In this document: positions 17,087 to 29,072 of the stretch, one piece after another
Layout: every line of letters starts with the position of its first letter
How positions within the stretch are numbered: position 1 is the first letter of the stretch
Source of the DNA: Mesorhizobium wenxiniae
Lineage (GTDB): Bacteria; Pseudomonadota; Alphaproteobacteria; Rhizobiales; Rhizobiaceae
DNA length: 64,000 nt
Direction: 5' to 3'
Assembly (NCBI RefSeq): GCF_002284535.1
Contig: NZ_NPKH01000011.1
Span: 75,115-139,114 of the forward strand
The notes under the pieces: model-generated
The model's database searches: none
Told to the model about the DNA's origin: nothing
The model's input: the letters and a program-made list of their open reading frames with translations, nothing else
Translations under genes and position numbers: made by a program

Positions 17087-18457
17087 CTAAAGGCGCCGCG
17101 TGACCTGCATCGGCAGGCCGCCCTGCGGTTGCGTCGTCAGTTTCTGCACCGGCCACGGCTTAGTCTCGGCGGTGGTGTCGAAGCGGAAACGCGACAGCAT
17201 GATCGCCAGAGCGATGATCGCCTCCTGCATGGCAAAGCTGGCGCCGATGCAGACGCGAGGACCGGCGCCGAACGGTAAATACTGGAAGCGGTCGATCTTC
17301 TCGCGATTTCCCGGATGGAAGCGTTCGGGCATGAACGCGTCGGGCCGCTCCCACAGCTTGCGATGGCGATGAACAACCCACGGCATGACCAGCACCGCGG
17401 CGCGCCTCGGTATATAGAGGCCGTTCCAGGTTTCGGGTTCGATCGGCTCGCGGTTGATCGACGGCGCCGGCGGATAGAGCCTGAGCGCCTCGTCGAAGGC
17501 AGCGCGGGTGAACGGCATGGCGTCGAGCCACTTTGTCGGATCGGACTCGCGCGCCAGCACCGCGTCGATCTCGCGCTCGATCTTTTCGCGCTCCCAAGGC
17601 GCTTCGGCCAAGCAATAGAGCGTCCACCCAAGTGCACGCGCCGTGGTCTCATGGCCGGCACCGATGAAGGTGATGATGTTGTCCTCGACCTCGGCGCGCG
17701 TCAGCCCGTCCGGTCCCTCCGCCTTGAGCAAAAGCGTGAGAAAATCCTGCGGCACCTTGTCCGGATCGCGCTTAACCCGCTCTTCGCGCATCTTGACGGT
17801 GTCAGTGACGATCTTGCGGAAATAGGCCATGGTCTTGCGGCCGCGGATGCGGGTCAGGCGCGGCAGCCAATCGGGCGCCCGCAACAGATCGAGCGGATCA
17901 ACGCGGCCCATGGTCTCGAACAGCCGGTCGATCTCCTTGGCGAAGCTGCCCGGCTCACCTGATATCTCACCGGAAAACAGCGTCTCGGCCAGGATGTCAA
18001 AGGTAAGCAGCGTCATGTCATGGGCGATGTCCGACGTGCCGCCGCCCTCGTAGCGCGTGACGAACTCCCGTGTGCGCCTCAGCATCGGCTCGGCAAAACC
18101 GAAGATGTGCCGCGGCGTGAACACCGGCGCCATCGCCTTGCGCGAGCGCCTCCATACCTCGCCCTCAGCGGTCAGCAGGCCGTCGCGCAGGATCGGCCGC
18201 AGGATCATCTGACGCACCGTCGCCATCTTGTAGTTTTTCGCATTGTCGACCAGCACGTGGCGAATGAGGCCGGGGTCATTGGCGATGACCAGTGGCCCGC
18301 CGATGCCGGTCACCGAAATCCAGGGTTCGTTGTAGGTCGGCTCGCCCCACAGTTCGAGCGGATTGCGATAGACGATGCGGATCATCTCCAGCGTCGAAGG
18401 CGGCGAGGTACGCGGCTTCGGTGCCGGCGGGACGAATGGGGCGGGCTGACTGTCCAT
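17087..18457 (-). CDS. Cytochrome P450
   Basis: A 456-aa heme monooxygenase. The I-helix has AGHETTARALGW, the ExxR motif is EALRLYPPAP, and the PERF-like segment is MPERFHPGN. The heme loop FGAGPRVCIGASFAMQE carries the Cys thiolate ligand. No N-terminal membrane anchor is seen, so it is soluble like most bacterial P450s. The Pro-rich N-terminus (PAPFVPPAPKPRTSPP) recalls the hinge of microsomal forms. No ferredoxin or reductase gene is adjacent, so it must use shared partners. The substrate is unknown. Confidence 0.93.
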   Translation of the reverse strand: MDSQPAPFVPPAPKPRTSPPSTLEMIRIVYRNPLELWGEPTYNEPWISVTGIGGPLVIANDPGLIRHVLVDNAKNYKMATVRQMILRPILRDGLLTAEGEVWRRSRKAMAPVFTPRHIFGFAEPMLRRTREFVTRYEGGGTSDIAHDMTLLTFDILAETLFSGEISGEPGSFAKEIDRLFETMGRVDPLDLLRAPDWLPRLTRIRGRKTMAYFRKIVTDTVKMREERVKRDPDKVPQDFLTLLLKAEGPDGLTRAEVEDNIITFIGAGHETTARALGWTLYCLAEAPWEREKIEREIDAVLARESDPTKWLDAMPFTRAAFDEALRLYPPAPSINREPIEPETWNGLYIPRRAAVLVMPWVVHRHRKLWERPDAFMPERFHPGNREKIDRFQYLPFGAGPRVCIGASFAMQEAIIALAIMLSRFRFDTTAETKPWPVQKLTTQPQGGLPMQVTRRL

Positions 18458-18679
18458 GGCGTGCTCCGCTGGTCACCTCAATGTAGTGGCTGGCAAGGCA
18501 AGCGTCCATGTCGCCGGCCTCTCCGGAATGTAACCGGGGCACTGGAAAGTACCTGATTGCCGGAACAGGGCGGCCTGCTCTTGTTGCCGCCGCTCTGTTC
18601 CAAAACCGATCCACTTTTTGGGTCCGATGCCATGGCCGGCCGAGCGTGTTCTTCTTCCATTCGGAAATGCTTGCAAACC

Positions 18680-18708
18680 TTGGAAAAACCGCCTTTTGCA
18701 CTTATATC
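18680..18708 (+). promoter_or_regulatory. Candidate sigma-70 promoter for gyrB
   Basis: TTGGAA (18680–18685) and TATATC (18703–18708) are separated by 17 bp, and the −10 lies 72 bp before the gyrB ATG. The rest of the 323-bp gap between the divergent P450 and gyrB genes shows no frame or structure I can support. Confidence 0.45.
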
Positions 18709-18711
18709 TAG

Positions 18712-21252
<2,541 letters not shown>

Positions 21253-21419
21253 AGCCCAGGCCGGACGCTCAATTTCGAGCGCTCGAGACATCGTTGGTAG
21301 ACCTAGGCCTGCCAATGATGTCTGGTGCATTGCAACAAAGGTTCACTGAGGAGGGCCCGGTCGGAACGGAAAGGCTTCCAAGGCATTGTGATTGATCACA
21401 ATCGCCGCAGGAGGCACTC

Positions 21420-21497
21420 ATGGGACGTGGCATTTTGCTCTGGCTTCTCGGAGTCCCGATTCCGATCATTATTCTCATCATGCTTTTCGCACGGTAG
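21420..21497 (+). CDS. 25-residue hydrophobic membrane peptide
   Basis: AGGAGG lies 6 bp before the ATG, an ideal ribosome binding site. The product is MGRGILLWLLGVPIPIIILI plus MLFAR: a single transmembrane helix with a charged residue near each end and a central P-I-P. Very similar tiny proteins occur widely in alphaproteobacteria, as far as I recall, without known function. The gene is only 10 bp upstream of the next membrane-protein gene, so both are likely co-translated. It is easily missed by gene finders because of its length. Confidence 0.75.
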   Translation: MGRGILLWLLGVPIPIIILIMLFAR

Positions 21498-21506
21498 GGG
21501 GCTGAC

Positions 21507-22424
21507 ATGCAGTCAACCCTAACGGCTGTCGACGTTTCCGCACCGACGGAATCCTCTTCCACCGCTGTCAGCTGGGGGCCGATCGTGGCCGGCGCCTTTG
21601 CTGCCTCGGGGCTAACACTGATCCTGATGTTGCTCGGCTCCGGGCTCGGGCTGACCATGGTTTCGCCGTGGTCCGGCTTAAGCACATCGGTCACAACTTT
21701 CGCGGCCTCCACCGCCGCGTGGCTGATCATCGTGCAGTGGCTGTCGTCGGCTGCCGGCGGTTATCTTGCCGGGCGCCTGCGCACCAAATGGGTCGGCGTC
21801 CACACCGATGAAGTCTTTTTCCGCGATACCGCCCACGGCTTCCTCGCCTGGGCGCTTGCAACGTTGCTCGTCGCCGGCGTGCTCGGCTCGGCGCTTTCCG
21901 CAGCTGTCGGAACCGGCGTCCAGGCCGCTTCGACAGTCGCGTCGGGCGCGGCAATGGGCGCTTCGGCAGGTGCCACTGCAAACGCCGGAGGCGCCGCGAC
22001 CGACAACGCAACGTCGTACTTCGTCGATGCATTGTTCCGCCCGGCCGATGCGGCCAGGCTTGCTGCCGCCAGCCCGGAGAGCGATGCGGCGGCGACGGCG
22101 CAGGCTTCGCGCATTTTGATCTCGAGCGCAGCAGCAGGAGAAGTGTCTGTCGACGACAAGACCTATCTGTCGCAGCTGGTGGCTGCCCGAGCCGGGCTGT
22201 CGGAACCGGATGCCAGGGCTCGTGTCGATGCCGTGCTTGCCAGGGTCGAAGAGGCGAAGGTTCAGGCTCAGCAGGCTGCCGATACCGCCAGGAAAGCCGG
22301 TGCCACCTTCGCGCTGCTTGGCGCACTGTCGCTGGTTGTCGGCGCTTTCATCGCAAGCGCCGCGGCAGCCCTTGGCGGCAGGCAGCGCGACGACGAGGAG
22401 GCGGTCTTCCTGACCAACCGCTGA
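21507..22424 (+). CDS. Hypothetical multi-pass membrane protein, 305 aa
   Basis: Strong helices near residues 22–50 (WGPIVAGAFAASGLTLILML), 65–85, 110–135 and 275–295 enclose an Ala-rich linker and a coiled-coil-like stretch (RARVDAVLARVEEAKVQAQQ). The N-terminal SWGPIVAGAFAA motif is typical of a group of rhizobial membrane proteins of unknown role, some loosely labelled PhnA-like. There are no catalytic signatures. It is translated just after the 25-residue peptide, so the two may form one membrane unit. Confidence 0.8.
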   Translation: MQSTLTAVDVSAPTESSSTAVSWGPIVAGAFAASGLTLILMLLGSGLGLTMVSPWSGLSTSVTTFAASTAAWLIIVQWLSSAAGGYLAGRLRTKWVGVHTDEVFFRDTAHGFLAWALATLLVAGVLGSALSAAVGTGVQAASTVASGAAMGASAGATANAGGAATDNATSYFVDALFRPADAARLAAASPESDAAATAQASRILISSAAAGEVSVDDKTYLSQLVAARAGLSEPDARARVDAVLARVEEAKVQAQQAADTARKAGATFALLGALSLVVGAFIASAAAALGGRQRDDEEAVFLTNR

Positions 22425-22444
22425 TCGGTGCTTGACGGTTTCTT

Positions 22445-22471
22445 CTATGCAGGGACACTGCCCCTGCATAG
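22445..22471. terminator. Palindrome between convergent genes (terminator-like)
   Basis: CTATGCAGGG and CCCCTGCATAG face each other across ACACTG, making a 10-bp stem. There is no T-run after it. It sits between two convergent genes (stops at 22424 and 22530), so a bidirectional terminator is the simplest reading, though a protein-binding palindrome is possible. Confidence 0.45.
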
Positions 22472-22529
22472 ACATGCTGTTTCGATGGGGTGATTGCCAG
22501 CGCCGGTTCACCGAAACGAGCGCCGGCTC

Positions 22530-24035
22530 TTACTTTCCGGCAAAAACCGTGGACACCGCCTGGCTTGGCTCCAGTTTGCGGCCGAGATCGACGGCGTCGC
22601 GCAGCACCTCGATATGCGAGCGCGGCGGCGTTCCGGCCGCTGCGGCGACCTCGACGCCGGTCGCCTTCAGCGACCAATAGAGCCTGTGGGTGAAGATGCG
22701 GCCAAGCGAACTGCGCAGCTCGACCTGAATGTTCTCCACGCCGGGGCCGAAATTTTCCGCCATCGGCCCGGAGATCGGGTCGCCCGTCAGCCAGCCATTG
22801 CCCCTGTCGAAGATGTTGGTCCAGCGCGTCGCGGCAAATACAGCGCCATGATGCACCGCCCGCTGCGGCCTGCCCGAACGGCTGCGCCCTTCCTGATAGA
22901 GGACGGTTCCACCGGCCGCCGTATCGGCGATTGGCGGACACGCCGAGAACAGCCGCTCAGCGATGCCGCGCCTGAATTCGGCGAGATTGTAGGTCACCAG
23001 AAATTCGCTGTGGGTCAGCGGGCTGCCGAGCGTGACGAAATCGCTGATCTTCCACGGCAATGGATGATCGTCGTCCCTGGCGCGGAGCTGGCGATAGAGT
23101 TCCCATTGATCTCGCCGGAATCCGGAGAGGTCATCCAAGCTGTCGGGCCACGCAGAACCATCGGCGTTGAGCGTAGCGCTGTCGACGGCGCGGATCGCTT
23201 TCAGTCTCGCCTTGTCGCGGACCGCTTCCAGCTTTCGCGGCCTGAAATCAGCCCACAATATCTGCAGCAAATCATAGGCGATGATTGATCCCAGGCTGTG
23301 TGAGACCAGCACGATGCGGTCGTAGGTATCGTCCATCATGAGACGCCTCAGCAGCGTCAGGCCACGGTCGCGGACAAGCGCGCGCTTCTCGACCGTTGCC
23401 GCTTCAGCACGGACATAGGCGGCCACATCACCGAAATAAGGAAGACCAAACCGGTCCACCGACCAGACGACGAACGAGGCCAGGATCGTGACGAGCATGC
23501 TCGTGGTCCAGGAAATATATCCTTGCAAGGCCGAGGTCGCGAGCACGAGCGCCGCGCCCAAGACTGTTATGACGGCCAGAAACGTAACGACATAGAGCCC
23601 GCAGGCGTCGCGCGGAATGTCGGCGGGCTTGCGCCAGAGCAGATTTGCCACCCAGGCCGCAAGCCGGCCCCGCGTCGTGCCTTGCGTGATGTCGGCCCAG
23701 TAAAGCTCGTAGAAATCAGTGCGGCGGCCATCGACATCGTAAGGGGTGGTGATCCGGCGAAGCTCGTGCGAGTTCGTGCGGCTGTCAGGCGTGATCCAGC
23801 TCTGGTTGATCTTCGAGCCGGCGGGACCGCCCGAATCGGCGACACGGGCGTAAAACGGCACGCGAGCAGGGTCGTGACTCCAAACAGCCTGAACAAATTC
23901 CCTCAGCGTGCCCATGGGTCGCTGTTCGCCCATGCCATGCACGATCACCACGGCCTGGCTGAGCTTGCGCGGCGCCTTTCCGGAGGCCGGCGGGCTGGTC
24001 TTGGTCGGCGACGCAACAGGATGAGGGTCGGACAC
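22530..24035 (-). CDS. Membrane-anchored alpha/beta-hydrolase-fold protein, 501 aa
   Basis: The protein has a lipase-like core: an oxyanion segment AVVIVHGMGEQRP near residue 30 and a nucleophile elbow VLVSHSLGSIIAYD (S in SHSLG). Between them are two adjacent hydrophobic helices (LYVVTFLAVITVLGAALVLA and WTTSMLVTILASFVVWSV) that would anchor it in the membrane. The HGMGEQR form recalls large eukaryote-like and bacterial serine hydrolases of unknown substrate. The GTG at 24035 follows GGAGG at a spacing of 5, which fixes the start. It is monocistronic. Confidence 0.75.
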   Translation of the reverse strand: MSDPHPVASPTKTSPPASGKAPRKLSQAVVIVHGMGEQRPMGTLREFVQAVWSHDPARVPFYARVADSGGPAGSKINQSWITPDSRTNSHELRRITTPYDVDGRRTDFYELYWADITQGTTRGRLAAWVANLLWRKPADIPRDACGLYVVTFLAVITVLGAALVLATSALQGYISWTTSMLVTILASFVVWSVDRFGLPYFGDVAAYVRAEAATVEKRALVRDRGLTLLRRLMMDDTYDRIVLVSHSLGSIIAYDLLQILWADFRPRKLEAVRDKARLKAIRAVDSATLNADGSAWPDSLDDLSGFRRDQWELYRQLRARDDDHPLPWKISDFVTLGSPLTHSEFLVTYNLAEFRRGIAERLFSACPPIADTAAGGTVLYQEGRSRSGRPQRAVHHGAVFAATRWTNIFDRGNGWLTGDPISGPMAENFGPGVENIQVELRSSLGRIFTHRLYWSLKATGVEVAAAAGTPPRSHIEVLRDAVDLGRKLEPSQAVSTVFAGK

Positions 24036-24137
24036 TAGTGCCTCCGTTTGGTGACAAAGCCCGGAACAAAATTTGTTCATCGTAGCGCTGAAACCGGCAT
24101 GGGAGCAAAGACGCTGCAGGCCGGATGTTCAAGTCAA

Positions 24138-24167
24138 GAAAAACCCGGCGCGGAGCCGGGCTTTTTT
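24138..24167 (-). terminator. Intrinsic terminator after the pnt operon
   Basis: Read on the minus strand, CCCGGC / GCCGGG with a 5-nt loop is followed by TTTTTCTT. It lies 38 bp past the pntB stop. A T-run also exists in the other direction. Confidence 0.9.
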
Positions 24168-24204
24168 CCGAACAATTAGCGGTGCACTGGACCGCGAATC
24201 CGGA

Positions 24205-25602
24205 TCAATGATCCATGGCCTTGACGATCTCCTCGGTCATCTTCTTGGCATCGCCGAGCAGCATCATGGTGCCGTCCTTGTAGAACAGCGTGTTGTCGAT
24301 GCCGGCATAGCCGGAGCCGAGCGAGCGCTTGACGAACAGGCAGGTGCGGGCCTTGTCGACGTCGAGGATCGGCATGCCGAATATAGGGGAGCTCTTGTCG
24401 TCCCGCGCAGACGGGTTGGTGACGTCGTTGGCGCCGATGACATAGGCGACATCGGCCTGCGCGAATTCAGAGTTGATATCCTCGAGTTCGAACACCTCGT
24501 CGTACGGCACATTGGCTTCGGCAAGGAGGACGTTCATGTGGCCGGGCATGCGGCCGGCGACCGGATGAATGGCGTACTTCACGTCGACACCATTGGCCTT
24601 GAGCTTGTCGGCCATCTCGCGCAGCGCATGCTGCGCCTGGGCGACCGCCATGCCGTAGCCCGGCACGATGATCACCTTCTGCGCGTTCATCATCAGATAG
24701 GCGGCATCATCGGCCGAGCCCTGCTTGACCGTGCGCTCGATGCCGTCGTCGGCAGCGGCGGAAGTCTCGCCGCCGAAGCCGCCGAGGATGACCGAGATGA
24801 ATGACCGGTTCATGCCCTTGCACATGATGTAGGAGAGGATCGCGCCGGACGAGCCGACCAGCGCGCCGGTGATGATCAGCGCCAGATTGCCGAGCGTGAA
24901 GCCGAGGGCTGCAGCCGCCCAGCCCGAATAGGAATTCAGCATCGAGACGACAACCGGCATATCGGCACCGCCGATCGGGATGATGAGCAGGACACCAAGG
25001 ACAAGCGATGCCGCCACGATCAGCCAGAACACCAGCTTGGACTCGCTGGTGACCAGCAGCACGATCAGCACGATCAGCGCGATGCCGAGGGCGGCGTTGA
25101 TGAAATGGCGGCCGCCGATCATGATCGGCTTGCCCGACATGCGACCGTCGAGCTTGAGGAAGGCAATGACCGAGCCGGTGAAGGTGACGGCGCCGATAGC
25201 AACGCCGAGGCTCATCTCGATCAGCGCCTGGGCGTGGATGTCGGCAACCGTGCCGATGCCGAAGCTTTCCGGCGCATAGATGGCGGCGGCCGCCACCATG
25301 ACGGCGGCAAGACCGACGAGCGAATGGAAGGCGGCGACCAGCTGCGGCATCGAGGTCATGGCAATACGCCGCGCGGTGATCGCGCCGACCGAGCCGCCGA
25401 TCAAGAGGCCGAGCACGATGAGGCCGAAGCCCCCCGCCGAAGGGGTCGCCAGCGCCAGCGTGGTCGCAATGGCGATGCCCATGCCGATCATGCCGTACAT
25501 GTTGCCCTGACGGCTCGTGGTCGGGTGCGACAGGCCGCGCAATGCCAGGATGAACAGGATGCCGGAAACCAGATAGAGGAAGGAGGCGAAGTTGGCGTTC
25601 AT
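24205..25602 (-). CDS. pntB: NAD(P) transhydrogenase subunit beta
   Basis: PntB forms most of the proton channel and the NADP(H)-binding domain III of the inner-membrane transhydrogenase, which couples proton re-entry to NADPH formation. The N-terminal 260 residues hold about eight to nine helices. Domain III carries VIIVPGYGMAVAQAQHALRE, YAIHPVAGRMPGHMNVLLAE, VIGANDVTNP and KRSLGSGYAG. It is 465 aa, full length. It is the last gene of the pntA1–pntA2–pntB operon, with a 6-bp gap to pntA2. Confidence 0.97.
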   Translation of the reverse strand: MNANFASFLYLVSGILFILALRGLSHPTTSRQGNMYGMIGMGIAIATTLALATPSAGGFGLIVLGLLIGGSVGAITARRIAMTSMPQLVAAFHSLVGLAAVMVAAAAIYAPESFGIGTVADIHAQALIEMSLGVAIGAVTFTGSVIAFLKLDGRMSGKPIMIGGRHFINAALGIALIVLIVLLVTSESKLVFWLIVAASLVLGVLLIIPIGGADMPVVVSMLNSYSGWAAAALGFTLGNLALIITGALVGSSGAILSYIMCKGMNRSFISVILGGFGGETSAAADDGIERTVKQGSADDAAYLMMNAQKVIIVPGYGMAVAQAQHALREMADKLKANGVDVKYAIHPVAGRMPGHMNVLLAEANVPYDEVFELEDINSEFAQADVAYVIGANDVTNPSARDDKSSPIFGMPILDVDKARTCLFVKRSLGSGYAGIDNTLFYKDGTMMLLGDAKKMTEEIVKAMDH

Positions 25603-25608
25603 GTCGCT

Positions 25609-26034
25609 CTACTTGTCCTTCTTCTTGTACATCGCCAGCATGCGCTGGGTGACGAGAAAGCCGCCGAAGATGTTGACCGAGACCAGCATCAGCGCGACGA
25701 AACCGAAGCCGGTGGCGATGCCGGACGCCGAGATGCCGACGGCAAGCAGCGCGCCGACGACGATGACCGAGGAAATGGCGTTGGTGACGGCCATCAGCGG
25801 CGTGTGCAGCGCCGGTGTGACCGACCAGACCACGTAATAGCCGACGAAGATTGCCAGGACAAAAATGGCAAAGCGGAAGACGAACGGATCGATCGCCCCG
25901 CCGGACAGCGCGTGCGCGGCGTCGCCCGCCGCATCGGTACCGCCTGGAGCTGTGGCCAGATCCTGCACAGCGAGACGGACGGCGGCGGTCGCCTGATCGA
26001 GCTGGTCAAGGGCTTTCTGCAAGGTCTGGTCCAT
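25609..26034 (-). CDS. pntA2: NAD(P) transhydrogenase subunit alpha part 2
   Basis: The small membrane subunit (141 aa) of the three-polypeptide transhydrogenase found in alphaproteobacteria. It has three to four helices, including [20 protein letters not shown] and a [20 protein letters not shown] segment that contributes to the proton channel. The ATG at 26034 overlaps the pntA1 TGA (TGATG); a GTG directly before it is an alternative. The Ala-rich N-terminal segment is cytoplasmic. Confidence 0.95.
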   Translation of the reverse strand: MDQTLQKALDQLDQATAAVRLAVQDLATAPGGTDAAGDAAHALSGGAIDPFVFRFAIFVLAIFVGYYVVWSVTPALHTPLMAVTNAISSVIVVGALLAVGISASGIATGFGFVALMLVSVNIFGGFLVTQRMLAMYKKKDK

Positions 26035-27305
26035 CACGCGATCCCTTTCGGCTTGTTAGCGAGCGACTTGGGTGCGGCAAGTTTCCTGGATGTGGCAGCT
26101 TTCTTTGGCGCGGCCGGTTTTTCTCCAGCAGCGGGCTTCGCAGGCTCGGCCGAGGCGATCATCACCGCCGGCTTGCCGATGAAAGCCGGATGCACGACCT
26201 TACCGCCATCGGTCAGCATCGTCGCCTTGACCAAGTCGTCGTCGCGGTTGATGGCAAGCGTCTTCGTGGTCTTGTCGACCAGTGTCTCGAGAAACGCAAA
26301 AAGGTTCCTGGCGTAGAGCAGCGAGGCGGAGGCCGCGACGCGGCCCGGTACGTTGAGATGGCCGATGATCTTCACCCCGTTGGCCGTGGTCACCACCTGC
26401 CCGGGCACGGCGCCTTCGACATTGCCGCCACGTTCGACCGCGAGATCGACGATCACCGAGCCCGGCTTCATCGAGGCGACCATCGCGGCTGAAACCAGCT
26501 TCGGCGCCGGACGGCCGGGGATCAGCGCGGTGGTGATGACGATGTCCTGCTTGGCGATGTGCTCGGCGGTCAGCGCCGCTTGCTTGGCCTGGTATTCCTT
26601 AGACATTTCCTTGGCGTAGCCGCCAGCCGTCTCGGCCGCCTTGAACTCCTCATCCTCGACCGCCAGAAACTTTGCGCCAAGCGAGGCGACCTGTTCCTTG
26701 GCTGCGGGGCGCACGTCAGTGGCGGTGACGACGGCGCCAAGCCGCCTTGCAGTTGCAATGGCCTGCAGGCCGGCGACGCCGACGCCCATGATGAAGGCTT
26801 TCGCCGCCGGCACCGTGCCGGCCGCCGTCATCATCATCGGCAGCGCCCGGTCATATTCGGCAGCCGCGTCGATCACCGCCTGATAGCCGGCGAGGTTCGC
26901 CTGGCTGGACAGGACGTCCATCGATTGGGCGCGCGTGATGCGCGGCATGAACTCCATCGAGAAGGCGGTGGCGCCGGCCCTTGCCAGAGCATCGACGGCA
27001 GCATCGTTGCCATAGGGATCCATGATGGCGATGACGGCAGTGCCCGGGCGATAGGCCTTCAGCTCCGCCTCATCAGGCCGGCGCACCTTCAGCACCACAT
27101 CGGCCTTGGCGACATCGGCGGCCTTACCGATCACAGCGCCGGCCTTACCGAACTCCTCGTCAGGAATGCGCGATGCCGTGCCGGCGCCGCTTTCGACGAT
27201 CACGTTGAACCCCAGCCCCGCCAGCCGCTTCACCGTGTCGGGCGAGGCAGCAACGCGCGGCTCGTTCGCATCGAGCTCACGAGGGATGAAAATCGTCTGT
27301 CCCAC
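26034..27305 (-). CDS. pntA1: NAD(P) transhydrogenase subunit alpha part 1
   Basis: This soluble domain I binds NAD(H) and docks to PntB domain III. The 423-aa protein carries [19 protein letters not shown], the [20 protein letters not shown] loop and a Rossmann [22 protein letters not shown]-terminal extension of about 40 residues rich in Lys, Pro and Ala ([18 protein letters not shown]) is not needed for the fold and may be a linker. It overlaps pntA2 and is preceded by the aa3 oxidase subunit IV gene. Confidence 0.96.
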   Translation of the reverse strand: MGQTIFIPRELDANEPRVAASPDTVKRLAGLGFNVIVESGAGTASRIPDEEFGKAGAVIGKAADVAKADVVLKVRRPDEAELKAYRPGTAVIAIMDPYGNDAAVDALARAGATAFSMEFMPRITRAQSMDVLSSQANLAGYQAVIDAAAEYDRALPMMMTAAGTVPAAKAFIMGVGVAGLQAIATARRLGAVVTATDVRPAAKEQVASLGAKFLAVEDEEFKAAETAGGYAKEMSKEYQAKQAALTAEHIAKQDIVITTALIPGRPAPKLVSAAMVASMKPGSVIVDLAVERGGNVEGAVPGQVVTTANGVKIIGHLNVPGRVAASASLLYARNLFAFLETLVDKTTKTLAINRDDDLVKATMLTDGGKVVHPAFIGKPAVMIASAEPAKPAAGEKPAAPKKAATSRKLAAPKSLANKPKGIA

Positions 27306-27390
27306 CGCATGATCCTTTCGGCTGGAACCTGTCTGCGCAGGACGCCGGCCGGACTTCCGGCGATGTCACGGGCAAGGGGTTTTGAAGAAT

Positions 27391-27615
27391 TTACCGGAGA
27401 ATGAAAGCGCCGAGGGCGAGGATCAGAACGAACAGGACAAATGCCGAGAAGAAGCCGCCCGCAAAGAAGCCGAAAGCCATTGCGAGAAGCACGGCGGCGC
27501 AAAACAGCGACCCGTATTTGGCGAGCATGACAAAGCCGGCATAGGTGCGGTCGTGCTCGGCATAGTCCATCTTCGCGCCTAGTTCGACAGGACCGGTCGG
27601 CGAGTGATCAGCCAT
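27391..27615 (-). CDS. aa3-type cytochrome c oxidase subunit IV-like protein
   Basis: The 74-aa protein has an N-terminal ELGAKMDYAEHDRTYAGFV segment followed by two close hydrophobic stretches (YGSLFCAAVLLAMAFGFFAG and AFVLFVLILALGAFIL). The MDYxEHxxTYxxF motif is that of the small bacterial aa3 oxidase subunit IV family. ATG 27615 is preceded by AAGGGG at a spacing of 8; a longer frame starts upstream at a poorer site. It lies 85 bp before pntA1 on the same strand and may be the operon's first gene. Confidence 0.85.
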   Translation of the reverse strand: MADHSPTGPVELGAKMDYAEHDRTYAGFVMLAKYGSLFCAAVLLAMAFGFFAGGFFSAFVLFVLILALGAFILR

Positions 27616-27803
27616 AGGAATACCCCTTCGAAGACATCTTTCAGGCACATAGCGAAAAGCCAAGCCGAGGGCAATGGCGCTATTGCCGCATCGCTGGAGA
27701 CAACAGCCTCAAAGGAAAGTTGAAGCTGCCCGATGCAGCGAGATTGTTCCTGAGGTGACCGTGCCTGCCGCCTTGCACTTCCTTGCGGCTGAAGCTTGTC
27801 ACA

Positions 27804-27953
27804 TCAACCAGCAAGCTGCGGAAACAGCCCGAGCAGGCCAACGACGATCAGATAGAGCGCGACGATGTAGTTGAGGAGTCGCGGCATCACCAAGATCAGC
27901 ACGCCGGCAATCAGCGAGATAAGCGGAGTGAGTGCGAGCGTGGAAATGGTCAT
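27804..27953 (-). CDS. DUF3096 family small membrane protein, 49 aa
   Basis: The minus-strand ATG at 27953, preceded by AAGGAAA, gives MTISTLALTPLISLIAGVLI followed by LVMPRLLNYIVALYLIVVGL and LGLFPQLAG. This is the two-helix hairpin with a central MPRLLNYIVA(L/I)YLI motif of the DUF3096 family. The function is unknown; members are found across proteobacteria. It stands alone between the oxidase subunit IV gene and the FeeM-like gene. It lies in a GC-rich stretch where a longer overlapping frame has no protein-like character. Confidence 0.85.
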   Translation of the reverse strand: MTISTLALTPLISLIAGVLILVMPRLLNYIVALYLIVVGLLGLFPQLAG

Positions 27954-28145
27954 GTCGTTTCCTTTCGATAGGATTGCCGCCAACGCTAAGCGGGTCGACG
28001 TCGTTCATGCGCCACCGGCGCGCTTGCCAGAACGCCGAAGCGGCCGGAAAGCTCCATGGCCAGGCTGCAAAGTTGCCGAATGACTTGCCTTGTTTAGGTG
28101 CATGTTGTTGTCCCAAAACCACTGCGCGCTTTTGGGCGACGTACA

Positions 28146-28925
28146 TCAGGCGGCTTCGCAAAAATACTTGGCTGTGGGCAGGATGGTCAGCGGCGCGAGT
28201 TCACCGACGTGGGGCATGTCGAACAGCATACGCTGCTCCATCGGAGTCGAACGGAAGAACGGGAACCGGGAGAGGGACCGCTCGCGGATCGCATTGACGT
28301 CGGCACGGTAGAGCACGACCTTGTTGTAGACGCCGGGATAGGCGCGGGCCTCGCTGATCTTCTCGGAATAGTAGATCCGCTTGTAGAAGCCGGCGTGGTC
28401 CTCGCGAATGGTCGACAGGCAGTAAGGCGCGTTGAAATGGAAACACGCCATGCCGGCGAGCCGCAATGTTAGGTAGGGAATTTGCGGATAGACGCGTGAC
28501 CAGTCGGGGTCGGAGGCGAACCGGCTGGGACAGATGAAGCTCAGTCCCTCGGCCAGCATCGGCATGACGATATCGCCGAAAGCCTTGGTGGAAGGCGACA
28601 TCGGCGTCGCTAGCGTGACGTGATGGATGCGCAGCGTGCTGACGAGTTCCTGGTCGATGTAGACGCCGAAACGAAAGACATTCGGCGCGTCGTCGAGCTC
28701 GTCGTGAATGGTATGGTTCTCGTTGTCGGGCACCATATCGTTGGAGCGATACGACTTGTAGCGCAGCCGGTAAATGTCCTCGAGGTCTTCGCCCTTGTCG
28801 CAGCGACGGTATTCCGTCCGCTCGAGCATCGCCGAAACATTCCTGGCAAAGCTGGACATAGTGTCGGACGCATCACTCCCGTCCGCACCCGCCGCCTGGC
28901 GAGGCGAAATCAACTCAACAACCAT
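28146..28925 (-). CDS. FeeM-like N-acyl amino acid synthase / GNAT-fold protein
   Basis: The 259-aa protein resembles the FeeM/autoinducer-synthase branch of GNAT acyltransferases, which use acyl-ACP to make N-acyl amino acids. Seen are ERTEYRRCDKGEDLEDIYRL followed by RYKSY, then DELDDAPNVFRFGVYIDQELVSTLRIH (split here for clarity: a D-E-x-D segment and a strand-rich R-I-H core) and PSRFASDP. The start is uncertain: ATG 28925, ATG 28859 or GTG 28961. An AT-rich upstream gap (about 28970–29070) should hold the promoter. It follows the GGDEF–EAL gene on the same strand. The acyl substrate is unknown. Confidence 0.7.
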   Translation of the reverse strand: MVVELISPRQAAGADGSDASDTMSSFARNVSAMLERTEYRRCDKGEDLEDIYRLRYKSYRSNDMVPDNENHTIHDELDDAPNVFRFGVYIDQELVSTLRIHHVTLATPMSPSTKAFGDIVMPMLAEGLSFICPSRFASDPDWSRVYPQIPYLTLRLAGMACFHFNAPYCLSTIREDHAGFYKRIYYSEKISEARAYPGVYNKVVLYRADVNAIRERSLSRFPFFRSTPMEQRMLFDMPHVGELAPLTILPTAKYFCEAA

Positions 28926-29072
28926 AAACTCAATCCCCGGAACTGCCGCCGCGATCAACACTACGGCAGGGTCGTAAGATGTAAAGATGAAAACAAGATA
29001 GAGATCGTTTACCAGCTATTAAGGTTAATGATTGTAAAAATTATACCAAAGTACGAGATTTCTTCCTGAAAA

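Noticed and set aside
22445..22471. Reading the palindrome as a mobile-element end
   Set aside because: It is a single short hairpin between two convergent genes with no matching partner or target duplication; a terminator role is simpler.
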